The translations under genes and the position numbers were made by a program. A stretch of 64,000 nucleotides of DNA, taken from contig JAPPIK010000011.1 in assembly GCA_028820655.1 (NCBI GenBank), positions 145,732 to 209,731 on the forward strand, read 5' to 3'. The notes beneath the pieces were generated by a model that was not told the DNA's origin, searched no databases, and was given only the letters and a program-made list of their open reading frames with translations. The DNA comes from Candidatus Poribacteria bacterium. GTDB lineage: Bacteria > Poribacteria > WGA-4E > JAJDTR01. Below are positions 36,061-44,930 of this stretch, one piece after another; the stretch's first letter is position 1; every line of letters starts with the position of its first letter.

Positions 36061-36301
36061 ATACCATTTCGCTTGAATAATAGTGCATATAATGCCTCAA
36101 TTATGTCATTCAACTTCTCCGTAGGCGGGAATCAACTGAGCGAATAGCGAGGGATCAAGGGAATGAATAATGACCGCGATAGAACTCCCATAGAGATCCC
36201 CTTTGCCCCGCCGATTCTGCGCGGAGACAAGGCTTTTTGCTACAGAAGTTTCGTTACCTAATACAGATTATTAATGCACATGTATTTTAGAGTATTGGTA
36301 T
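36061..36301. repeat. MITE-like element A, copy interrupted by a GCGATAGA repeat
   Basis: The ends match the element at 8116-8295: ATACCATTTCGCTTGAATAA on the left, and on the right a sequence whose complement starts ATACCAATACTCTAAAATAC. In this copy the central hairpin loop (GGCGGG ... CCCGCC) holds about 70 extra bases, AATCAACTGAGCGAATAGCG through to CATAGAGATCCCC, which is a unit of the other repeat family. It lies in the 523-base space before the PhyH gene. Confidence 0.65.
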
Positions 36302-36500
36302 AAACACTTCATCATGGCAATCATAAAATCACATGAATCACAGTTTGGGGGAGGTTAGCCACCGTCAAATGACACTTGCCATATCCATTTACGGAATTCC
36401 AACACTTCAAGGTTCTTTTCCCAAGTATCGGGTGCTTCTCTTCCACCGGCGCGGCAACTGATCGATGGACTAAACAGTTACAAAAATTGGAGTGAATTTC

Positions 36501-37331
36501 ATGCCAGTCGAACCGGGATCTCTATTCCGCTTATCGGGACCTAGCGAAGCGGATGTTAATTCCTTTCACAATGATGGTTATATAGCGTATCCCGATGTCT
36601 TCACAGACGAAGCGCGGGAAAACCTGATTGCGGAGATCACGGAATACCAGCCCGTGCGGCAGTACCTTGCTAGGTTGGATCAGAATGATGGGGAACTGAA
36701 ATCGTACTTCATTCGCCCTTGGAACGAACGCCAAACGTATAGCGACCGGTTGATCGACGACCCCTTCATTACATCGTTGTTGCGGTCGACCATCGGAAAC
36801 GATTATCATTTTTGCCACTCCGCGATGAGCATTGCTCCGCGCGGCACCGGCGCCCTTCCCTACCACCAGGACCATCACCATTGGAGGCACGAGCATCCAA
36901 TCAACCTTGCCGAGCGTGACAAATACTATGTGCAGATTCTGTATTATCCCAACGGGTTCTCGCTCGGTGACCGCAATCTAAACGTCATCCCCGGCAGCCA
37001 CCTGGTTGCGCCGACCGAAGCCGCGACACCGGATCGGATGCTCGCGGGCGAGTTCGACGCCGAGGTCGGATGCCCGCTCAAAGAGCGGCGGCTTTCCCTG
37101 CCGCCGGGTAGCATGGTTTACATTAACGCGCGTATTTTTCATGCTGCCGAAGCGAAGCCGTTGAATTCTCCGCAACCGTTCCGGATCTTTGCTATCGACA
37201 TCTTCAAGGAGGCGGGACCGCCGCACCGTTACACGCAAGAGATTCCGCCCGATTGGATGGCGCGCGCCGATGCTGCGCGAAGGAAGCTGTTCACCCGCGA
37301 GGCGTACATTGAGGGGTGTTGGACGCCATGA
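36501..37331 (+). CDS. Phytanoyl-CoA dioxygenase family protein
   Basis: About 276 residues. The Fe-binding HxD is YHQDHHHW (His122, Asp124) and the distal His is in INARIFHAAEAKP. GDRNLNVIPGSHLVAP gives the usual beta-helix strand. It belongs to a different PhyH subgroup from the tandem pair at 12825-14618. The ATG at 36501 has GGAG nine bases upstream. It sits in the membrane cluster with no obvious functional link, likely an insertion together with the HAD gene. Confidence 0.88.
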   Translation: MPVEPGSLFRLSGPSEADVNSFHNDGYIAYPDVFTDEARENLIAEITEYQPVRQYLARLDQNDGELKSYFIRPWNERQTYSDRLIDDPFITSLLRSTIGNDYHFCHSAMSIAPRGTGALPYHQDHHHWRHEHPINLAERDKYYVQILYYPNGFSLGDRNLNVIPGSHLVAPTEAATPDRMLAGEFDAEVGCPLKERRLSLPPGSMVYINARIFHAAEAKPLNSPQPFRIFAIDIFKEAGPPHRYTQEIPPDWMARADAARRKLFTREAYIEGCWTP

Positions 37332-37508
37332 TGAACAGTTCGGACTGTTCCGAGGATATTCCTACCAAGGAATCTACCCAACCTGTTAACGGAATGAGTT
37401 GCGCACGCGTGCACACAACTGGGAGGGAAGTATGACTGAGGCAAGCCCCATAGCGATCAGGTTAAAGGAGTTCGTCGAGTCTCGGCGGGGTTTTCAGTCA
37501 CACCCATA

Positions 37509-37536
37509 CGGTAGGTGCGGTTTCCAACCGCACCTT
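37509..37536. repeat. Palindromic REP-like repeat
   Basis: CGGTAGGTGCGGTTTCCAAC continuing to CGCACCTT, one unit of the hairpin family also found at 14692-14765, 17767-17795 and 38507-38591. It lies in the 365-base space between the PhyH and HAD genes, which otherwise shows nothing. Confidence 0.65.
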
Positions 37537-37696
37537 GCCACGCCCTGACGGAAACGAGTGCCATAAATCCTCCTTTGTGGGCCCCGTATCCATCAATGGA
37601 TTGGTATTCGCTCGTCCAAGATTACATAGGAATTAGCAGTTTACAACATCGAAACCGCATGACTTGCACGCTAAAACGCCAGACTTGATCCCTATG

Positions 37697-38470
37697 GGTA
37701 TGACCACCGTAAACCCCAAGGCTTTCCTAATAGACCTGGATGGCACCCTCTATTTCAAGAATGAACCGTACCCCGGGGCGGTTCAAACTGTGAGGTATCT
37801 GCGCGAGAAAAGGTATCAAGTTCGATTTCTCACAAATATCACGGCCAAGACCCCGAAAATGCTTCATGACGAGATGCGTGCCTTGGGGTTTGATGTCCAT
37901 GAAAGTGAGATTCTCAACGCGAGTTACGCTTGTCTCCTCTATCTGCGTTCACAACCCCGTGCGCGATGCCACTTTTTGGTGGATGATTTCGTCAAATCGT
38001 ATTTTAACGAGATACCGACAGACAATGAGTCTCCTGATTTTGTCGTGGTAGGCGACTATGGAGACAGGTTCGACTTTCGCTCTCTGAATCAGGCGTTTCG
38101 ATTGTTAATGGATGGCGCCGAACTCATAGCGCTGCAAAAATCGCCTTATTGGGTTTCGCCGGAGGAGATTCGATTGGATTGCGGTGCATTTACGGCACTC
38201 CTCGAATATGCTTCAAACAAGACGGCGAAGGTAATGGGTAAACCGAGTAAACTCTTTTTCAAAATTGCGCTGGACAGCCTCCAACTGCCGCCTAGCGAAG
38301 TGATTATGGTTGGCGATGATATCACGACCGACATCTTGGGCGCGGAACGAATGGAAATGAGGAGCGTTTTGGTTCGGACCGGGAAGTTCAAGCCGAATCA
38401 GTTGGAAAGCCCAACCGCGAATCCCACGTGGGTACTTGATAGTGTTTCGGATCTTCAGCGGATGTTTTGA
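37697..38470 (+). CDS. HAD-IIA family hydrolase (LHPP/NagD-like)
   Basis: About 257 residues of a class IIA haloacid dehalogenase-fold phosphatase. Motif I is LIDLDGTLY (Asp14, Asp16 of this start), motif II is the Thr in FLTNITAKTP, and motif IV is VGDDITTDILGA. The capping domain lies between. Relatives dephosphorylate sugar phosphates, nucleotides or pyrophosphate. A TTG at 37664 would add 11 residues; the ATG at 37697 fits family starts better, but Shine-Dalgarno evidence is weak for both. Confidence 0.85.
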   Translation, partial: GMTTVNPKAFLIDLDGTLYFKNEPYPGAVQTVRYLREKRYQVRFLTNITAKTPKMLHDEMRALGFDVHESEILNASYACLLYLRSQPRARCHFLVDDFVKSYFNEIPTDNESPDFVVVGDYGDRFDFRSLNQAFRLLMDGAELIALQKSPYWVSPEEIRLDCGAFTALLEYASNKTAKVMGKPSKLFFKIALDSLQLPPSEVIMVGDDITTDILGAERMEMRSVLVRTGKFKPNQLESPTANPTWVLDSVSDLQRMF

Positions 38471-38506
38471 GGTTATAGTCAATTCCATTCAGATTCTTAC
38501 ATTTTT

Positions 38507-38591
38507 CGGTAGGTGCGGTTTCATGAAGTTTAAAAAATAATTCGGTAATATTCTAACGATGCTCGGTGCGGTTAGGAAACCGCACCTACCG
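38507..38591. repeat. Palindromic REP-like repeat pair
   Basis: A half unit CGGTAGGTGCGGTT (38507-38520) and a full palindrome CGGTGCGGTTAGGAAACCGC continuing to ACCTACCG (38564-38591). The outer CGGTAGGTGCGGTT and inner complement could also pair across about 55 bases to form one large hairpin before moxR. Confidence 0.65.
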
Positions 38592-38737
38592 AGTTTAGGG
38601 AAAACTGAATTACCGATTTAAATGCTTAACCTTTATTCAACCGCACCATTGAATCCGGATAAATGCCGGTTTGGTTAGTAAGCAGTATTTACCGCAGTGA
38701 ATAAAAACTCTTGATTCTGCCACACAATAGGAGCGCT

Positions 38738-39691
38738 ATGTCCGATTTAATTCAAGACGTCTTTGAAAGAATGAAAAAGGAAGCCCAAAAGGTGATCGTC
38801 GGGCAGGAGGAACTGTTTGAACTGGTGGTTGTCGGTTTCTTTTCCGGCGGACATGTTCTGCTTGAAGGTGTCCCCGGCACGGCAAAAACGCTTCTCGCGA
38901 AAACGCTGGCTATGGTCGTGTCCGGTGAATTTAGCCGCGTGCAATTCACGCCGGACCTCATGCCGTCGGATATTGTCGGAACGAGCGTTTACGATTTAGC
39001 CACGCATCAATTCAACCTCAAGCGGGGACCGGCTTTCACTAACGTGTTGCTGGCGGATGAAATCAACCGCGCTCCGGCAAAGACTCAGTCGGCGCTTCTT
39101 GAATGTATGGAGGAACGACAGGTTAGTATTGACGGCGTCCGCCACGAACTTGCCCCGCCGTTTATGGTATTGGCGACGCAGAATCCGGTAGAATACGAAG
39201 GCACCTATCCGCTTCCGGAAGCGCAACTGGATCGATTCCTGTTCAAACTACGCGTCGATTATCCCGGTCACGAAATGGAACAGCAGATACTGATAAACTA
39301 TCACAACGGCTTCGATGCCTCCCAACTCTCGGATGCGGGAGTCGAGGGGGTAATCGATAGGGATTTGCTTGGGCGATGCCAAGCGGCGATTCAGGCGGTC
39401 ACGGTCGAGGAATCCATCTTCAACTATATTGTGGGTATTGCGGAAGTTTCTCGCAATTCGGACGACCTCCTTTTGGGCGGCAGTCCGCGGGCCTCCATCT
39501 CGCTGTTACTGGGGTGCAAATCCTATGCGGCGATGCAGGGGCGCGACTACATCTTGCCGGACGATGTGAAGTGGTTGGCGCCGAATGTCTATCGGCACCG
39601 GGTGTTGCTGAAACCTGAAGCCGAGATTGAGGGGCTATCCGCAGACGACGTGATTGAGAGACTGCTCGCCGAATTGGAAATCCCGCGTTAG
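38738..39691 (+). CDS. MoxR-family AAA+ ATPase
   Basis: A 317-residue AAA+ chaperone-type ATPase. Walker A is GVPGTAKT (residues 44-51), Walker B is [19 protein letters not shown], and the sensor region is [20 protein letters not shown]. MoxR proteins work with VWA and DUF58 partners to assemble or activate membrane and periplasmic complexes. The partner DUF58 follows after a 623-base repeat-filled space, unusually far for this pair. The ATG at 38738 has GGAG five bases upstream; a longer frame from 38711 is less likely. Confidence 0.9.
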   Translation: MSDLIQDVFERMKKEAQKVIVGQEELFELVVVGFFSGGHVLLEGVPGTAKTLLAKTLAMVVSGEFSRVQFTPDLMPSDIVGTSVYDLATHQFNLKRGPAFTNVLLADEINRAPAKTQSALLECMEERQVSIDGVRHELAPPFMVLATQNPVEYEGTYPLPEAQLDRFLFKLRVDYPGHEMEQQILINYHNGFDASQLSDAGVEGVIDRDLLGRCQAAIQAVTVEESIFNYIVGIAEVSRNSDDLLLGGSPRASISLLLGCKSYAAMQGRDYILPDDVKWLAPNVYRHRVLLKPEAEIEGLSADDVIERLLAELEIPR

Positions 39692-39835
39692 TCCGCGCCA
39701 CTAACTTCCTCGGAGGTTTAGATTAAGAGCGCGCCATTATCCCTGTCGGAATAATTCCTTCAGCAGGTAACACTGGTTTGCACACCTTGGTTAGCTTTGA
39801 AAGAGAGTTCCGTGATTGATATTTCCGGCATTTCG

Positions 39836-39906
39836 CACTCCAGCGGAGTGCAATGTCAATAGAATCATGATTCCTCTCCGAGTCAGCACTCCAGCGGAGT
39901 GCCATG
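39836..39906. repeat. Two palindromic CACTCC-GGAGTG repeats
   Basis: CACTCCAGCGGAGTG appears at about 39836-39850 and again at about 39888-39902, each followed by CAATGTC or CCATGTC. They are hairpin-forming and similar to those at 19048-19120. Confidence 0.55.
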
Positions 39907-39930
39907 TCGAGTGTTACTTGAAAGCTTGTT

Positions 39931-40250
39931 TGAAAAGTACATTTGTAGGGTAATCAAGGGAGTGGATAGCGAGTGATCAAGGGAATGGATAATGACCGCG
40001 ATAGAGATCCCATAGAAATCCCTCAAGCGAGTGAATAGCGAGTGATCAAGTGAGTGAATAACGAACGCGATAGAGCTCCCATAGAGATCCTGAAGGTGTG
40101 TAGAAACGCCGCAACCCCGTGAACCCAAGCCCCAGCGTGGGATCAACTAAGCGGATAGCGAAGGATCAAGGGAACGAATAATGACCGCAATAGAAATCCA
40201 GCAAGTGAGTGAGTAGCGAGCGCGGTAGAACTCCCATAGAGATCCCGTTT
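39931..40250. repeat. GCGATAGA-family degenerate repeat block, 5' side of DUF58
   Basis: The block starts CTTGTTTGAAAAGTACATTT then GTAGGGTAATCAAGG, and continues with several copies of units like GAGTGGATAGCGAG and GACCGCGATAGAGATCCCAT. It also contains a GTGTAGAAACGCC piece shared with the element after zorD. Non-coding. It fills most of the 623-base gap between MoxR and DUF58. Confidence 0.65.
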
Positions 40251-40314
40251 ATTCCCGTCTTACGGTTTCAGGCTTTTCACTGACCACTGACCACTTTCTA
40301 GGTAGAACTGCGCC

Positions 40315-41679
40315 ATGAGAATTAGTAAACGACTACTCGGCTTCCTGCTGCCGTCAGCGATTCCGATTATGCTTTACTCGGTCTCGCCGAATTTGTTGGT
40401 CATTGACGCCGTCTATCTTTCGCTGCTGTTCGTCGTTTGTGTCGTTGATCACGTGAAAACACCCCTGTTCACCAGGGTTGAAGTTTCCCGCGTGATGAAC
40501 TCCAAGTTCTCGTTGGGTGCGGGAAACGTGGTAACACTGCGGGTTGTCAACCGTTCTCGCCATCGTTTGCGGTTGCGGCTGAAGGATGATTTTCCCCCGA
40601 CGTTTCGGTTTGACCGCGTTATTCACGAGGTTTATGCTGCGCCGGGCGCAACCGAAAGCGTCACCTACCGACTTACGCCGTCGCGCCGCGGCATTTACCA
40701 TTTTGGGGCAGTCCACGTCCAGTGTTGGGGGATTTTTGGGCTGATTATTCGCCAACGCCGGGTCGACGCGGCAGCGGAGATCAAGGTCTATCCCAACCTG
40801 CTCGCCATCCGACAGTACGAACTGCTGGTTAGGCGTGGTCTGCTCGGGCAACTCGGGCTGAAAAACTCGCGGCAATTCGGTGAGGGCACGGAATTCGAGC
40901 GATTGCGTGACTACGCTCCCGATGATGACATCCGCCGCGTCGACTGGAAAGCCACTTCAAGACGCCAAAAACCGATTGTCCGGGAGTTTGAGACGGAACG
41001 CAGCCAAGACGTGGTGATTATGTTGGATGCCGGCAGGTTGATGGCATCGCCGGTACTGACTGAGGCGCACGAACAGGAGGACACGCCGGACGCCGCGTCA
41101 AAATCGGGGCAGGCAATGATCAAACTTGATTACGCCATCAACACCACTCTAATGACGAGCTACGTTTCAACACTCAAAGGGGATAAGGTGGGCTTGATTG
41201 CTTTTTCGGACGCCGTGCACCGCTACCTCGACCCCAAGCCGGGAAAGAAACAGTTCCTCGCCATGCTGGAAGCCACGTATGCCTTGCAAGTATATCCTGT
41301 CGAGCCGGATTTCGAGACCGCCTTTAAGTTCCTGGCGTCGAAACAGCGCAAACGCGCTCTGATTATCCTTTTTACCGATATCTTGGATAAGGATACGGCG
41401 GAGGGTCTTGCTCATTGCGTGTCGGCGCTCGCCCGGCACCATCTCATCGCCTGCGTAACGTTGACGGACTCCGGAGTCATCGCACTCGCCGCACAGAAGC
41501 CGACCAGTTCCAAAATCGTGTACCAACGGGCAATCGCCGAGAGGTTGCTGCAGGAAAAACAGACGACGCTAGAGATTCTACGGAGTCGTGGCGTCATCAC
41601 GCTCGATGTTCCGGCGCACCAGTTGACGATGGAGGTGGTGAATAAATATCTTGAGCTCAAGGCAAAGTCACAGATTTAG
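40315..41679 (+). CDS. DUF58 domain protein (MoxR partner)
   Basis: 454 residues. Two N-terminal helices (about residues 6-45) lead into a beta-rich region. The DUF58 signature is FGEGTEFERLRDYAPDDDIR then RVDWKATSRR, followed by the VWA-like part from VVIMLDAGRLMAS to KRALIILFTDILD. DUF58 proteins form MoxR-dependent membrane complexes. It is the last conventional member of the 25965-41679 cluster; zorA starts 41 bases after its stop, so read-through into the Zorya operon is possible. Confidence 0.9.
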   Translation: MRISKRLLGFLLPSAIPIMLYSVSPNLLVIDAVYLSLLFVVCVVDHVKTPLFTRVEVSRVMNSKFSLGAGNVVTLRVVNRSRHRLRLRLKDDFPPTFRFDRVIHEVYAAPGATESVTYRLTPSRRGIYHFGAVHVQCWGIFGLIIRQRRVDAAAEIKVYPNLLAIRQYELLVRRGLLGQLGLKNSRQFGEGTEFERLRDYAPDDDIRRVDWKATSRRQKPIVREFETERSQDVVIMLDAGRLMASPVLTEAHEQEDTPDAASKSGQAMIKLDYAINTTLMTSYVSTLKGDKVGLIAFSDAVHRYLDPKPGKKQFLAMLEATYALQVYPVEPDFETAFKFLASKQRKRALIILFTDILDKDTAEGLAHCVSALARHHLIACVTLTDSGVIALAAQKPTSSKIVYQRAIAERLLQEKQTTLEILRSRGVITLDVPAHQLTMEVVNKYLELKAKSQI

Positions 41680-41683
41680 GGCA

Positions 41684-41702
41684 TTCACAAATCAATTGTG
41701 AA
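41684..41702. promoter_or_regulatory. Inverted repeat just upstream of zorA
   Basis: TTCACAA-ATCAA-TTGTGAA is a perfect 7-bp inverted repeat with a 5-base loop. It fills most of the 41-base space between DUF58 and zorA, ending just before the zorA Shine-Dalgarno GAGGAGGG. It could be an operator, or a weak hairpin affecting zorA translation; there is no U-run after it, so a terminator is unlikely. Confidence 0.4.
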
Positions 41703-41720
41703 CTGTGAACGAGGAGGGTT

Positions 41721-44177
41721 ATGAAAAACGAAGAAGCTAGCGAATTCAATGTTGTTGATTTCATTGATCTATTGCTCCCATGGTGGGGCAAGGTTAACTG
41801 GATTACGGACAGTTTTATTTCCGTTATCCTTTTGACTTTCATAATCTTGTTGGCGATTTTCCTATGGAAAACTATCCGTCAAACCAGGTTAATTGAAGGG
41901 TTGAGCAAGGAAGTCGGGAAATACAATAGGCCTGCTGAACCATCAATTAAGCACAATTTAGAAGCCCAATTTAAGCGCAATCAGCTCGGTGAAGTGTGGC
42001 AGGAATTTGAGGATTCACTTATTGAGCGCCAACGACAAGATGAAAGTCAGAGGATAGTGTATAAAACAGACGATGCTTCGTTTTTCTTCAGCGAAGATCG
42101 CCTATTAGACCAACATTTGAATCTGCGGTTTTGGAATAGCGTTCCTGCCTTGTTGGTGGGGTTTGGGATTCTGGGAACCTTTGTCGGGCTGGTTTGGGGG
42201 TTGATACCAATCACGGATATTATCGCTAAACCGCCAGCGAGCGCCCAAGGCGAGTCACAAGAATCCCGCACAAACTTGCCCCAGACCCACAATGAATCGG
42301 CGAAATCAGCAGGAGCCCCAGACAGGCCTCAAGAATCCAGGACACAGATTGACGATCTTCAGCGCGCGATAAAAGGACTCCTTTCAGGGGTGTCGACCGC
42401 TTTTGTGACCTCTGTCTGGGGAATGCTCACGTCGCTTCTATTTAACTGGCTGGAAAAGTGGCGAATCGGCAGGGTAAGTCGATCTGTTTCGAATCTACAA
42501 CGCGCTCTTGATCGGTTATTTACGCTGAAAACCGAAGAAGAAATTGCGTTGCAGTCACAATATGAACTTGAACAGCAGACAGCGGCGCTCAAATCATTTT
42601 CCACAGACTTGGCAAACGAGATTACGGGTGCAATGGCTCAGGGAAGACAAGAAATCATTCAGGAACTTCATAACGCGCCTGAAGCTTTCAGCAACGCGAT
42701 GGCAGAACAGTTAGATCCAAGTCTGAGCAGTCTTAACAATGCCATTGAGGAATTAAGACGACAAAGAGAAGATTCTTCTATTGATGCCATCCAACGATTG
42801 GTTGAGGAATTCCGTGAATCACTTTCAGGATCAGCTACAGCACAGCTGGAGGGGCTTGCGGAAACTGTTCGCAGTGCAAGCGAGGGTTTAACAACTTTAC
42901 CCGATCAGTTGACAAGCATGATGGCAAGTGTGCAGGAGCAGATTGACCAAAGCCGCCAATTGCTGTCAGCGACTTCCGAAGAACAGACAGGGCAGTTACA
43001 AGGCTTGATGGACGGAATGCTCAACGCATTTCAAAGAGCAGCTGATTTACAACAGTCTAACTTGTCAGATGCAACTGATCAAAGTATTCAAGCGCTCCAA
43101 AGCACAATTGCCCAATTGCAGGAGTCTATCACTTCTATTACGTCGCAAAACGCCACAGAGTCTGAAGCAATGATAATTCGGATGCGCGAGCTATTAGAAT
43201 CGGCGGCAAATCAGACCGACGAGCAATTGAATCGACAGATGGAGAATGTAGAGGCAGTTTCAAATCAGAGTATTCAAGCGCTCCAAAGCACAATTGCCCA
43301 ATTGCAGGAGTCTATCACTTCTATTACGTCGCAAAACGCCACAGAGTCTGAAGCAATGATAATTCGGATGCGCGAGCTATTAGAATCGGCGGCAAATCAG
43401 ACCGACGAGCAATTGAATCGACAGATGGAGAATGTAGAGGCAGTTTCAAATCAGAGTGCTCAAGCGCTTCAAAGCACAATTGCGCAATTGCAAGAATCTA
43501 TAACTTCCACAGCTTCACATATTGCTGCTGAATCTGCAGCCGTAACGGATAATATGCGACATAGCTTTGAGCAAACCTCCGACCGACTTGACGAAAGCGT
43601 TCAAAATGCTGAAGAACGTGTCAGTACACTTTTGAAACAACAGGACGAACAGATTGAAGCAGTAAATGCGCAACTAGAAAATTCACGGAAAATACTTGAA
43701 AGTGGCACGGAAATGTTGAGGCAGATGGACGCAAACGTAACAAGCATGCGCCAAATCATTGGTAATATGCAGGCATTTTCAAACCAGATGACTACTGGGG
43801 CAGATCGGCTTAAAAATGCGGGAGAACAGCTGACGCAGGCGAGCCGGGTGTTTAACCAAGAAAACCAAAACTATCTTACAGCAAATCGTGCAACGATAGA
43901 ACAACTACAAGGTACACTTGTCCAATCAAGAGAGTTACTTAGCGCCTTTGCGCAACGCTTCCAAACAATAGAGGCCGGGTTGCAGGACATATTTGAGAAG
44001 GTCCAGCACGGCCTGAGTGCGTATGCTACAGCTTCCCATGATTCAATCAACAAATATCTTGTCGAATTTTCTTCTCTCGTGACTAATGCGGTAAGGTCAT
44101 TGGACGGCAGTATTGAAGAGCAGCGCGACCTCGTTGAGGATTTGAGCGATAGTATTGAAAGATTGCGAGGCAGGTGA
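41721..44177 (+). CDS. zorA: Zorya protein ZorA (MotA/ExbB-like, long coiled-coil tail)
   Basis: 818 residues. Membrane helices are near residues 37-55, 135-162 (GFGILGTFVGLVWGLIPI) and 222-245 (GVSTAFVTSVWGMLTSLLFNWL), in MotA/TolQ style; a hydrophilic insert (residues about 173-210) separates the last two. From about 265 to the end is a long coiled-coil tail rich in Gln, Glu and Ser. In type I Zorya, five ZorA and two ZorB form a membrane motor whose tail reaches into the cytoplasm. Residues 455-516 and 517-578 are exact copies from a 186-bp tandem duplication; a third, diverged copy follows. The strong GAGGAGGG precedes the ATG. It is longer than the roughly 700-residue type I proteins I know of. 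Confidence 0.93.
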   Translation: MKNEEASEFNVVDFIDLLLPWWGKVNWITDSFISVILLTFIILLAIFLWKTIRQTRLIEGLSKEVGKYNRPAEPSIKHNLEAQFKRNQLGEVWQEFEDSLIERQRQDESQRIVYKTDDASFFFSEDRLLDQHLNLRFWNSVPALLVGFGILGTFVGLVWGLIPITDIIAKPPASAQGESQESRTNLPQTHNESAKSAGAPDRPQESRTQIDDLQRAIKGLLSGVSTAFVTSVWGMLTSLLFNWLEKWRIGRVSRSVSNLQRALDRLFTLKTEEEIALQSQYELEQQTAALKSFSTDLANEITGAMAQGRQEIIQELHNAPEAFSNAMAEQLDPSLSSLNNAIEELRRQREDSSIDAIQRLVEEFRESLSGSATAQLEGLAETVRSASEGLTTLPDQLTSMMASVQEQIDQSRQLLSATSEEQTGQLQGLMDGMLNAFQRAADLQQSNLSDATDQSIQALQSTIAQLQESITSITSQNATESEAMIIRMRELLESAANQTDEQLNRQMENVEAVSNQSIQALQSTIAQLQESITSITSQNATESEAMIIRMRELLESAANQTDEQLNRQMENVEAVSNQSAQALQSTIAQLQESITSTASHIAAESAAVTDNMRHSFEQTSDRLDESVQNAEERVSTLLKQQDEQIEAVNAQLENSRKILESGTEMLRQMDANVTSMRQIIGNMQAFSNQMTTGADRLKNAGEQLTQASRVFNQENQNYLTANRATIEQLQGTLVQSRELLSAFAQRFQTIEAGLQDIFEKVQHGLSAYATASHDSINKYLVEFSSLVTNAVRSLDGSIEEQRDLVEDLSDSIERLRGR
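43083..43454 (+). repeat. Perfect 186-bp tandem duplication within zorA
   Basis: Bases 43083-43268 and 43269-43454 appear identical by eye. A third, divergent copy begins at 43455. The 186-bp period equals 62 codons, so the frame is kept. The duplicated region encodes helical tail sequence beginning SIQALQSTIAQLQES. Confidence 0.9.
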
Positions 44178-44908
44178 AGTCACGGATAATGCAAAGAAGG
44201 CTGGCTAAATCAAAAACGCTTTCAGACGACAACCCATTCAGTCTATCATTGGGTGACCTAATGGCAGGGTTACTGTTAATCTTCGTACTCCTCCTTTCTT
44301 TCGTCATGTTGCGGCTTGAAAACTTGATGGAGGAAAAGCGAAGAGAATTAGAGCTGATTGATGTACGAGAACGAATAAAAAAATCACTCATCAGTCGACT
44401 CCTTCACGAACTTTCGGAATTTGATGTGGAAGTCGACCCGGACACAGGAGTAATCCGCATCACGGAAGGCATTTTGTTCGATTTCGGAAAAGCTGAACTT
44501 AAGCAGGACGGAAAGGATTTCCTTCGTCAATTTACGCCCCAATATGTGGGAATTCTACTCTCCGATCCGCTAGTGGAAAAGCATATCGCACAAGTGATTA
44601 TTGAAGGGCATACCGATGATGTTGGTGGCTATGAGTACAATCTTAGTCTAAGCCTGCGTCGCGCAAATAGTGTCGTGGCGTATTTATTTACAGACGAGTT
44701 CGGGACATTTTCATATGCGGAAGATTTGAGAAAATTGCTGTCCGCGAACGGGCGGAGTTTCGTCCAACCTATTGCGTCCAACGATTCGGAAGAAGGGCGC
44801 GCCCAAAACCGTCGCGTCGAGTTCCAGTTCCGGTTGCGGGATTGGGATATGGTTTCGCCTGATTTGGAGAAATTATTGGAGATAGAAACTGGAATGCGTT
44901 CTCCCTGA
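44174..44908 (+). CDS. zorB: Zorya protein ZorB (MotB-like, OmpA peptidoglycan-binding domain)
   Basis: 244 residues. The N-terminal membrane helix SLGDLMAGLLLIFVLLL carries Asp28, in the place of the MotB ion-carrying aspartate. The C-terminal OmpA-like domain has IIEGHTDDVGG (Glu144-Asp149) and the SLSLRRANSVVAYL helix, which bind peptidoglycan. The GTG start overlaps the zorA stop (GTGA), so the two are translationally coupled; an internal ATG at 44189 is possible and would keep the helix. ZorB anchors the ZorA motor to the cell wall. Confidence 0.93.
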   Translation: MKSRIMQRRLAKSKTLSDDNPFSLSLGDLMAGLLLIFVLLLSFVMLRLENLMEEKRRELELIDVRERIKKSLISRLLHELSEFDVEVDPDTGVIRITEGILFDFGKAELKQDGKDFLRQFTPQYVGILLSDPLVEKHIAQVIIEGHTDDVGGYEYNLSLSLRRANSVVAYLFTDEFGTFSYAEDLRKLLSANGRSFVQPIASNDSEEGRAQNRRVEFQFRLRDWDMVSPDLEKLLEIETGMRSP

Positions 44909-44930
44909 GTAGGAGTAAAAAGGAGATTGA

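Noticed and set aside
39949-40250. CRISPR-like array
   Set aside because: The repeated units drift in sequence and spacing, there is no constant repeat with unique spacers, and no cas genes are present.
41721-44908. ExbB/TolQ or flagellar MotAB stator
   Set aside because: The very long coiled-coil tail, the GTGA coupling and the following ZorC and ZorD genes fit Zorya and not an import or flagellar system.
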